5,183 nt of DNA from an uncultured Micrococcus sp. (lineage in GTDB: Bacteria; Actinomycetota; Actinomycetes; Actinomycetales; Micrococcaceae): NCBI GenBank assembly GCA_946222435.1, contig CAMIOJ010000180.1:1-5183 (forward strand), read 5' to 3'. A program made the position numbers and the translations under genes. This document shows positions 1 to 4,298 of the stretch, piece by piece (the stretch's first letter is position 1; every line of letters starts with the position of its first letter). The notes beneath the pieces are model-generated. The model was given only the letters and a program-made list of their open reading frames with translations. It was not told the DNA's origin and searched no databases.

Positions 1-204
1 GAGCACTTCTTCACCCGCTACAAGGACCTCGAGCCGGGCAAGTGGGTCAAGGCCGAGGGCTGGGAGGGCCGCGAGGCCGCCGAGAAGGAGCTCGAGGCCT
101 CGATCCAGCGCTTCAAGGACGCCGGCGAGCACTCCGAGTCCGACGAGCCGCAGGGCCGCGACGTGGACACCGAGGCCGCCCAGCCGGCCACCGAACAGGA
201 GTGA
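1..204 (+). CDS. ppa: Inorganic pyrophosphatase, C-terminal part (5' truncated by window edge)
   Basis: Frame 1 is open from the first base and gives 67 residues before TGA at 202-204. The opening residues EHFFTRYKDLEPGKWVK match the C-terminal helix region of family I (soluble) inorganic diphosphatases, where HFF.RYK.LEPGK is characteristic. The enzyme hydrolyses pyrophosphate to two phosphates in the cytoplasm, using Mg2+, and so pulls biosynthetic reactions forward. The Asp-rich active site lies upstream, outside the window. After the conserved helix (to about residue 40 here) comes an acidic, Ser/Asp/Glu-rich tail of roughly 25 residues that looks disordered and is longer than the usual end of the family. 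A strong hairpin starts 6 nt after the stop, so this is probably the last gene of its transcript. The family call rests on a short segment but the motif is distinctive. Confidence 0.88.
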   Translation, partial: EHFFTRYKDLEPGKWVKAEGWEGREAAEKELEASIQRFKDAGEHSESDEPQGRDVDTEAAQPATEQE

Positions 205-210
205 CCTGCT

Positions 211-244
211 CGGGAGCGTGCCGTGCAACGGTGACGCGCTCCCG
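211..244 (+). terminator. Hairpin terminator behind ppa
   Basis: Arms CGGGAGCG (211-218) and CGCTCCCG (237-244) pair perfectly, extended by a U219-G236 wobble and a G220-C235 pair. Inside, CCGT (221-224) pairs with ACGG (228-231) over the loop GCA, leaving a 3-nt bulge at 232-234. It begins 6 nt after the pyrophosphatase stop codon. There is no strong T-run after it (TTGAAC follows), as is common for actinobacterial terminators. The wobble pair fits a + strand transcript. Confidence 0.7.
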
Positions 245-254
245 TTGAACCTCA

Positions 255-273
255 CCGGGACCTCCGGTCCCGG
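255..273 (+). terminator. Second hairpin, possible tandem terminator
   Basis: CCGGGACC (255-262) and GGTCCCGG (266-273) form a perfect 8-bp stem over a TCC loop, 10 nt after the first hairpin. No T-run follows. It may reinforce termination of ppa or be part of the larger structured region that continues to 388. The structure is seen directly; its role is inferred. Confidence 0.45.
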
Positions 274-283
274 CCGTGGCTTC

Positions 284-359
284 ACGACGACGGCCGCTCG
301 CCTTCCGCCGACGCCGCACTCAGGGTACGGCTCAGGCGGAGGCGGGTGGCCGTCGTCGT
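284..359 (+). other. 76-nt extended stem-loop of unknown role
   Basis: ACGACGACGGCC (284-295) is the exact reverse complement of GGCCGTCGTCGT (348-359). The pairing continues inward: G296-U347 wobble, C297-G346, U298-G345 wobble, CGCC (299-302) with GGCG (341-344), a one-base bulge at 303, and TCCGCC (304-309) with GGCGGA (335-340). That makes 25 pairs. After a 3x3 internal loop, GCCG (313-316) pairs with CGGC (328-331) around an 11-nt loop. Both wobbles are G-U only when read on the + strand; on the - strand they would be A-C mismatches, which favours a + strand RNA. It could be a structured RNA, an untranslated leader element, an extra terminator or a dispersed palindromic repeat. No known RNA family was recognised. 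Confidence 0.6.
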
Positions 360-360
360 T

Positions 361-388
361 GTGCACGGGACTTCGCCCGGCAGCGCAC
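361..388 (+). other. Small imperfect hairpin next to the long stem-loop
   Basis: GTGC (361-364) pairs with GCAC (385-388), and CGGG (366-369) with CCCG (376-379) around a 6-nt loop, with an unequal internal loop between the two stems. It begins 2 nt after the long stem-loop and ends a few bases before a GAGGAGG Shine-Dalgarno. Such short stems are easy to get by chance at this GC content, so it is noted mainly because of its position. Confidence 0.3.
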
Positions 389-403
389 CCCGAGGAGGAC
401 GCC

Positions 404-436
404 ATGACCTCCCGGGGGCCTGGGCGCGACGTGTAG
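404..436 (+). CDS. Ten-codon ORF with canonical Shine-Dalgarno (possible leader peptide)
   Basis: ATG at 404 is preceded by GAGGAGG at 392-398 with 5 nt between the Shine-Dalgarno core and the start, which is near-ideal spacing. The ORF encodes MTSRGPGRDV and stops at TAG (434-436), 40 nt before the SatD-like gene. It is the only well-spaced Shine-Dalgarno/ATG pair noticed in the window. The peptide has no run of one amino acid as in classical amino-acid attenuators, no signal sequence and no recognised family. It could be a regulatory leader peptide, the remains of a decayed gene, or chance. The upstream hairpins and the closely following regulator gene make a regulatory role conceivable, but no clear promoter for it was found. 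Confidence 0.35.
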   Translation: MTSRGPGRDV

Positions 437-464
437 TGCAGGCCGTGCGCCCGCCGCGGCTGGC

Positions 465-470
465 AGGATG
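465..470 (+). promoter_or_regulatory. -10-like hexamer for the SatD-like gene (leaderless)
   Basis: CAGGAT ends 6 nt before ATG 477, which would put transcription start at or next to the A of the start codon. It matches the TANNNT consensus at positions 2 and 6 only. GGAGGG lies at 470-475 but just 1 nt from the ATG, too close to act as a normal Shine-Dalgarno. No good -35 was seen. Confidence 0.4.
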
Positions 471-476
471 GAGGGC

Positions 477-1109
477 ATGTACGTCCTGACCATCAACCAG
501 CGTGACTCCCGCGAGGTCGGGGACATGGTGGATGAGCTGATCCGCCGTCTCCGTCACGTGGACACCCTGCTGCCGTTCCAGCGCTCCGTGGGAGACGAGC
601 TGATCGGCGTGGTCGCGGACCCGCACACCGCCGTGGACGTGGCGCTGCGCGCGGTGCGCGAGCGGCGCTGGAACGTCGGCGTCGGCGTCGGGCCGCTGCT
701 GGCGGCGGACGGCACCCCGGGACTCCCGGACTCCCAGGACCTCGAGGACGTGGCAGGTCAGGGCCTGGTGGCCGCCCGTCAGGCCGTGGAGGCCGCCGCC
801 CACGGCCAGCGCATCCCGGTGGCCGTGTCCGCCCGCAACGCGGAGGCCGCCGCGGAGGCCGAGGCGGTGCTGCGGCTGATCGGCCAGCTCGTATGGACCC
901 GCACGGACGCCGAATGGCGAGTGCTGGACCTGATGGTCCCCGGCGTGCGCGGACAGCAGAAGCTCGTGGCCGCCGAGCTCGGCATCACCACTCAGGCCGT
1001 CTCCCAGGCCGTCCAGCGGGCCTTCTGGACCGAGGAGCACGCCTGCCGTCCGGCCGCCGCCCGCCTGCTGGCCCTGGCGGACGAGGTCGCCCTCCCGGAC
1101 GTGGACTGA
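477..1109 (+). CDS. SatD-like domain with C-terminal helix-turn-helix (putative regulator)
   Basis: This 210-residue protein resembles a group of actinobacterial proteins that begin MYVLTI.QR and are annotated as SatD-family or MarR-like regulators. Residues 1 to about 118 carry LTINQRDSR (4-12), FQRSVGDE (34-41) and WNVGVGVG (65-72). The GDE and GIG-like strands recall the palm fold of nucleotide cyclases and GGDEF proteins; that comparison is inference. Residues 145-190 look like a DNA-binding helix-turn-helix, with a recognition-helix pattern at ELGITTQAVSQAVQRAFW (167-184) and Glu-Glu after it, as in sigma-70 region 4/MarR-type HTHs. An alternative in-frame ATG at 468 adds MEG, but the family start and the promoter spacing favour 477. 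Target and ligand are unknown. A hairpin follows 19 nt after the stop, so it is probably transcribed alone. Confidence 0.8.
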   Translation: MYVLTINQRDSREVGDMVDELIRRLRHVDTLLPFQRSVGDELIGVVADPHTAVDVALRAVRERRWNVGVGVGPLLAADGTPGLPDSQDLEDVAGQGLVAARQAVEAAAHGQRIPVAVSARNAEAAAEAEAVLRLIGQLVWTRTDAEWRVLDLMVPGVRGQQKLVAAELGITTQAVSQAVQRAFWTEEHACRPAAARLLALADEVALPDVD

Positions 1110-1128
1110 GCGGCGCGCCGTTGCCCAG

Positions 1129-1157
1129 GGCGGCGACGGCCGCGGTCGGCCGCCGCC
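1129..1157 (+). terminator. GC-rich hairpin behind the SatD-like gene
   Basis: GGCGGCG (1129-1135, shown from G1129) pairs with CGCCGCC (1151-1157). After a 3-nt bulge (1136-1138), GCC (1139-1141) pairs with GGC (1148-1150) over a 6-nt loop. It lies 19 nt after the TGA at 1107-1109, the position expected of a terminator, and is followed by GTGTGACC with no T-run. Local GC content is extreme, so a chance stem is possible. Confidence 0.45.
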
Positions 1158-1194
1158 GTGTGACCGCGCCGCAGACAGGGGATCATGCCCGGTC

Positions 1195-1212
1195 AGCGGA
1201 TTGCTGTCCGCT
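1195..1212. repeat. Short inverted repeat upstream of the ABC gene
   Basis: AGCGGA (1195-1200) and TCCGCT (1207-1212) are exact reverse complements 6 bp apart, an 18-bp dyad centred about 45 bp before the -10 hexamer of the ABC ATPase gene. The size and layout would suit a dimeric regulator site, but a 6-bp half-site is weak evidence. Confidence 0.3.
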
Positions 1213-1248
1213 TCGTCACAGTGGCTCCCACGCGGGTCAGTAGAGGCG

Positions 1249-1254
1249 TACAGT
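1249..1254 (+). promoter_or_regulatory. -10 hexamer for the ABC ATPase gene (leaderless)
   Basis: TACAGT fits TANNNT exactly and ends 7 nt before ATG 1262. The 7 bases between are CCCGCGC, with no Shine-Dalgarno, so the mRNA probably starts at or next to the start codon. The -35 region (about 1225-1231) is C-rich and does not resemble TTGACA. Confidence 0.6.
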
Positions 1255-1261
1255 CCCGCGC

Positions 1262-1906
1262 ATGATGCACAACTCTGCCGTCTTCGCCGAGGGGCTGAAG
1301 GTGACCCGTCGCGGCACCGAGATCCTCCATGGCCTGGACCTGGAGGTCCCAGCCGGCGGCATCACCGGCCTGTTCGGCGACCCTGGCTCCGGCAAGACCA
1401 CGCTGCTGCGCGTGCTCACCGGGAGGCAGCGGCCGAGCGCAGGCACGGTGCGGGTGCTGGGCCTGCCCACCGGGGACAGCCGCCTGCGCACCCGGGTGGG
1501 GCACACCAGCCAGGCGCCGGCGACGCAGTCCGACCTGACGGCGCGGGAGAACGTGCAGGACGCGGCCCGCAGGGTCGGGATGTCTCGCGCGGACGCCGAG
1601 GTCGCGATCGAGCGGGTGCATCTGGGCCGCTACGCGGACACCCGCGTGGACCGGCTGGGCCGGGCGCACGCCGTGCGCACCGCCATCGCCTGTGCCCTGG
1701 TGACCTCTCCGCAGCTGCTGCTCATGGACGAGCCCACCACCGGGCTGGACGACGAGTCCCGCGCTGGGCTGTGGCAGCTGTTCGGGGAGATCGCCGGCGG
1801 GGGTGTCACGGTCCTGGTGGCCAGCGCCCTGCCCGAGGAGGCCGAGCGCTGCGATGCGGCCCTGTTCCTCCACGAGGGCAGGCTGAAGGATCCGACGAGC
1901 AGCTGA
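1262..1906 (+). CDS. Orphan ABC-type ATPase with degenerate signature and H-switch
   Basis: A single nucleotide-binding domain of 214 residues, close to the drug-export/NodI-like ATPases. Intact parts: Walker A GDPGSGKTT (39-47), Q-loop glutamine at 84 followed by DLTARENV (91-98) as in exporters, and Walker B LLLMDEPTTGLD (152-163) with the catalytic glutamate E157. Altered parts: where LSGGQ/M is expected before the IARAL helix there is LGRAH (132-136), losing the Ser and both Gly; where TTH is expected before .EEAERCD there is ASA (187-189), losing the switch histidine. The changes are scattered in-frame substitutions, not a frameshift. No permease gene is nearby: the next gene converges and the previous one is unrelated. 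It may partner a distant permease or a second, complete ATPase, or serve a non-transport role. Tandem ATG codons at 1262 and 1265 leave a one-residue start ambiguity. Confidence 0.88.
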   Translation: MMHNSAVFAEGLKVTRRGTEILHGLDLEVPAGGITGLFGDPGSGKTTLLRVLTGRQRPSAGTVRVLGLPTGDSRLRTRVGHTSQAPATQSDLTARENVQDAARRVGMSRADAEVAIERVHLGRYADTRVDRLGRAHAVRTAIACALVTSPQLLLMDEPTTGLDDESRAGLWQLFGEIAGGGVTVLVASALPEEAERCDAALFLHEGRLKDPTSS

Positions 1907-1987
1907 CACCACAGGCCCAGACCCGCTGGCTTCCCGAACGACAGCGCTCCCCAACGCGACGGTGACGCGAACGGAAGCACCGGGAGG

Positions 1988-2779
1988 TCAGAGGAGGGAG
2001 TCGAGGACGTCGGCCAGGCCGTCGTCGTCCACGTGGCCGGTGGTCTCGTCCGCCGCCTCCACGACCTCTTCGGGCGCCTGGCCCATGGCGACGCCGCGAC
2101 CGGCCCAGCGGAGCATCTCCACGTCGTTGCGGCCGTCGCCCACGGCCACGGTGTCCTCCTGGGCCACGCCCAGCACGGTGCGCAGCGCCTCCAGCCCGGA
2201 CGCCTTCGTCACCCCGGCGGCGGCCACGTCCAGCCAGGCGGTCCAGCCCACGGAGTAGGTCACGCCGGACAGGCCGATGCCCTGCACGGCCCGGCCGAAC
2301 TCCTCGGCGGACTTGTCCGTGGAGAACACCACCAGGCGCACGGCGGTCTGCTCCAGCAGCTCATCGAAAGAGACGCCCTCGGAGCGCACGCCGAAGGACA
2401 TGTCCTGGAACCGCTCGGTGCCCAGGAACGAACCGTCCGGCAGCTCCAGTGCGTACTTGGCCGAGGGCAGCCGCTCACGCAGCTTGCGCAGCACCGAGTG
2501 CGGGTCGAAGGTGCGCAGGTCCGTGACCTCGAAGCCGTCCTCGGTCTCCGGGTCCAGGCGCAGGGTGACGCCGCCGTTGGAGCAGACCATGTAGCCGGTG
2601 TCGATGCCGAGGGTCTCGGCCACCGGAAGGGTGGCGCCGCGGGAGCGTCCAGTGGCGATCACCACGTGGTGCCCGGCGGCCACCACGGCCATCGCGGACT
2701 CGCGCACCCGCTCGTGCATCCGCCCGTCATGGTCCACGAGCGTTCCGTCCACATCCAGGCACACCATCTTCTGCGTCAT
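1988..2779 (-). CDS. Cof-type HAD-superfamily hydrolase (subclass IIB)
   Basis: This 263-residue protein has all four HAD motifs: I, LDVDGTLVD (8-16), with nucleophile D9 and acid/base D11; II, ATGRS (42-46); III, K192 in VTKASGLEAL; IV, GDGRNDVEMLRWAG (214-227), with the metal-binding aspartates. The cap between motifs II and III (about 75-190) and the end GVAMGQAPEEV (229-239) are typical of the Cof/YbiV group, cytoplasmic Mg2+-dependent phosphatases acting on sugar phosphates, FMN or similar; the substrate cannot be read from sequence. The frame stays open 35 codons further upstream, but that stretch is not family-like. The start at 2779 (MTQKMVCLD) fits the family and the -10 spacing; ATG at 2788 would add MEG. 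A terminator separates it from serS, so it probably has its own promoter. It converges with the ABC ATPase gene across 81 bp. Confidence 0.92.
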   Translation of the reverse strand: MTQKMVCLDVDGTLVDHDGRMHERVRESAMAVVAAGHHVVIATGRSRGATLPVAETLGIDTGYMVCSNGGVTLRLDPETEDGFEVTDLRTFDPHSVLRKLRERLPSAKYALELPDGSFLGTERFQDMSFGVRSEGVSFDELLEQTAVRLVVFSTDKSAEEFGRAVQGIGLSGVTYSVGWTAWLDVAAAGVTKASGLEALRTVLGVAQEDTVAVGDGRNDVEMLRWAGRGVAMGQAPEEVVEAADETTGHVDDDGLADVLDSLL

Positions 2780-2786
2780 GCCCTCC

Positions 2787-2792
2787 ATCAAA
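2787..2792 (-). promoter_or_regulatory. -10-like hexamer for the HAD hydrolase gene (leaderless)
   Basis: On the - strand TTTGAT ends 7 nt before the ATG at 2779. It matches TANNNT at the first and last bases only. GGAGGGC fills the gap, but the GGAGGG is 1 nt from the ATG, too close for normal Shine-Dalgarno use. The same GATGGAGGGCATG arrangement is found at the SatD-like gene start. Confidence 0.4.
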
Positions 2793-2886
2793 TCAGGTCC
2801 GGCGGACAGGACGTCGCACCCGGCGGAAGCGACGGTGGCGCACGGGTGAACTCTGCGGGACACGACGAGCCCCGCAGAAGACACGG

Positions 2887-2916
2887 AACGGGGTCCCGCT
2901 GCGGCGGGACCCCGTT
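2887..2916 (-). terminator. Perfect 13-bp hairpin terminator behind serS
   Basis: AACGGGGTCCCGC (2887-2899) and GCGGGACCCCGTT (2904-2916) are exact reverse complements around a 4-nt loop. It starts 22 nt past the serS stop codon. On the - strand the stem ends in TT and is followed by the pyrimidine-leaning CCGTGTCTTC, a weak U-tract. It separates serS from the HAD gene. Being symmetrical it could stop + strand transcription too, but no + strand gene leads into it. Confidence 0.85.
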
Positions 2917-2938
2917 GCGCCAGGGCGGGTCAGCGGGC

Positions 2939-4225
2939 TCAGACGAGCTCGAACTTCTCCAGGCCGCCCAGGTACGGGCGCAGGGCCTCGGGCACGGTGA
3001 CGGAGCCGTCCGCGTTCTGGTGGTTCTCCAGGATCGCAACGATCCAGCGGGTGGTGGCCAGGGTGCCGTTGAGGGTGGAGACCATGCGGGTACCGCCCTT
3101 GGAGCCGTCCTCCTTCACCACGCGTTCGCGGGTGTTGAGGCGGCGGGCCTGGAAGGTGGTGCAGTTCGAGGTGGAGGTCAGCTCGCGGTAGGTGCCCTGG
3201 GTGGGGACCCACGCCTCGCAGTCGAACTTGCGGGCGGCGGACAGGCCGAGGTCTCCGGCGGCGGTGTCGATCACGCGGTACGGGACCTCGATCTTGGCGA
3301 GCATCTGCTCCTCCCACTCGAGCAGGCGGGCGTGCTCGGCCTCGGCCTCCTCCACGGTGGTGTAGACGAACATCTCCAGTTTGTTGAACTGGTGCACGCG
3401 GATGATGCCGCGGGTGTCCTTGCCCGCAGAGCCGGCCTCGCGGCGGTAACAGGTGGACCATCCGGCGTAGCGGATCGGACCGTCCGAGAGGTCGAGGATC
3501 TCGTCCGCGTGGTAGCCGGCCAGGGCCACCTCGGAGGTGCCCACCAGGTAGAGGTCGTCGCGCTCGAGGCGGTAGATCTCGTCGTCGTGCTGGACGTCGA
3601 AGCCGGTCCCCTGCATGGTCTCGGGACGCACGAGGGTCGGCGGGATGACCATGGTGAAGCCGTGCTCGATGGCCAGGTCCAGGCCCATCTGCATGAGGGC
3701 CAGCTCCAGGCGGGCGGCCACGCCCTTGAGGAAGGAGAACCGGGCGCCGGAGACCTTGGCGCCGCGTTCCATGTCGATGCCGCCGATCAGCTCGCCGATC
3801 TCCAGGTGGTCGCGGGGCTCGAAGCCCTCCGCGGCGAAGTCACGCGGGGTGCCGACCTCCTTGAGGACGGCGAAGTCGTCCTCGCCGCCGGCCGGGATGC
3901 CGTCCACGATGAGGTTCGGGAACGCGCGCTGCTCCTCGGCCAGGGCGGCCTCGGCCTCGCCGGCGGCGGCCTCTGCGGCCTTCACCTGGGCGGCGAGCTC
4001 CTTCACCTCGGCCAGCAGGGCCTGCTTCTCCTCGCCCTTGGCCTGCGCGACCTTCTTGCCGAAGGCTTTCTGCTCGGCGCGCAGCTCTTCGAACCTGGCG
4101 ATGGAGGCGCGGCGGGAGGTGTCCGCCTCGATCATGCGGTCCACGGCTGCCACGTCCGCCCCGCGGGCGGTCTGGGAGGCACGGTACTGGTCCGGGTTCT
4201 CGATGAGGTGCTTGACGTCGATCAC
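2939..4225 (-). CDS. serS: Seryl-tRNA synthetase
   Basis: A full-length 428-residue class II seryl-tRNA synthetase (usual length 420-430), which charges tRNA-Ser, and tRNA-Sec where present, with serine in the cytoplasm. Residues 1 to about 105 form the N-terminal domain with the long Ala/Glu/Lys-rich coiled-coil arm (about 32-100) that grips the long variable arm of tRNA-Ser. Motif 1 lies around 175-205 (GFTMVIPPTLVRPETM). The serine-binding TSE loop is 230-232. Motif 2 runs from CYRREAGSAGKDTRG (259-273) through IRVHQFNKLEMF (275-286). ELTSTSNCTTFQARR is 348-362, and motif 3 is NGTLATTRWIVAILEN (386-401). The start is GTG at 4223-4225, giving MIDVKHLIENP, the standard family N-terminus. It has its own promoter and terminator, so it is probably transcribed alone, diverging from the lipid kinase gene. 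Confidence 0.99.
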   Translation of the reverse strand: MIDVKHLIENPDQYRASQTARGADVAAVDRMIEADTSRRASIARFEELRAEQKAFGKKVAQAKGEEKQALLAEVKELAAQVKAAEAAAGEAEAALAEEQRAFPNLIVDGIPAGGEDDFAVLKEVGTPRDFAAEGFEPRDHLEIGELIGGIDMERGAKVSGARFSFLKGVAARLELALMQMGLDLAIEHGFTMVIPPTLVRPETMQGTGFDVQHDDEIYRLERDDLYLVGTSEVALAGYHADEILDLSDGPIRYAGWSTCYRREAGSAGKDTRGIIRVHQFNKLEMFVYTTVEEAEAEHARLLEWEEQMLAKIEVPYRVIDTAAGDLGLSAARKFDCEAWVPTQGTYRELTSTSNCTTFQARRLNTRERVVKEDGSKGGTRMVSTLNGTLATTRWIVAILENHQNADGSVTVPEALRPYLGGLEKFELV

Positions 4226-4231
4226 CCCACC

Positions 4232-4237
4232 AGCCTA
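4232..4237 (-). promoter_or_regulatory. serS: -10 hexamer for serS (leaderless GTG start)
   Basis: On the - strand TAGGCT fits TANNNT exactly and ends 6 nt before the GTG start at 4225. The gap is GGTGGG, too close to be a useful Shine-Dalgarno. The transcript therefore probably begins at or next to the GTG itself. The expected -35 region is almost pure G/C. Confidence 0.6.
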
Positions 4238-4286
4238 ACCGCGCGGCCCCGGGCCCGTGCCCCCCCCTTCACCGACTCCCCTTCCT

Positions 4287-4292
4287 TACACT
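4287..4292 (+). promoter_or_regulatory. -10 hexamer for the lipid kinase gene (leaderless)
   Basis: TACACT fits TANNNT exactly and ends 6 nt before ATG 4299; the gap GAGCCC has no Shine-Dalgarno. The upstream bases are C-rich (seven C at 4261-4267) without a clear TTGACA-like -35. It sits back to back with the serS promoter, the two -10 hexamers being 49 bp apart. Confidence 0.6.
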
Positions 4293-4298
4293 GAGCCC

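Noticed and set aside
245..250. TTGAAC resembling a -35 element that could drive the hairpin region and mini-ORF.
   Set aside because: No TANNNT hexamer lies 16-19 bp downstream; the bases there are part of the GGTCCCGG hairpin arm.
282..1040. A 252-codon frame on the - strand across the structured region and the SatD-like gene.
   Set aside because: Antisense shadow of a GC-rich gene; no domain, no Shine-Dalgarno or promoter, and it runs through the long stem-loop.
1193..1965. Frames of about 250 codons on both strands overlapping the ABC ATPase in other registers.
   Set aside because: Arg/Gly/Pro/Ala-rich shadow translations; only the frame 1262-1906 shows Walker motifs.
1907..1987. Search for a terminator between the convergent ABC and HAD genes.
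   Set aside because: Only a 4-bp CGCG/CGCG stem near 1953-1967 was seen, too weak to call; termination here may be Rho-dependent.
2852..2878. TCTGCGGG (2852-2859) and CCCGCAGA (2871-2878), an 8-bp inverted repeat near the serS terminator.
   Set aside because: An 11-nt loop, no T-run and the much better 13-bp hairpin next to it make this an unconvincing second terminator; it may be chance.
2780..2884. A 35-codon N-terminal extension of the HAD hydrolase up to an ATG-like start at 2884.
   Set aside because: The extension has no family similarity; HAD IIB proteins start a few residues before DVDGT, and the -10-like hexamer inside the extension fits a start at 2779.
2033..4294. A 753-codon open frame on the + strand, the longest in the window, running antisense to both the HAD gene and serS.
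   Set aside because: It is exactly in register with the codons of the two - strand genes. In very GC-rich genes TTA, CTA and TCA codons are rare, so the in-register antisense frame stays open. Its translation is low-complexity (Gly, His, Leu, Val, Gln) with no recognisable domain, whereas the opposite strand encodes clear enzymes.
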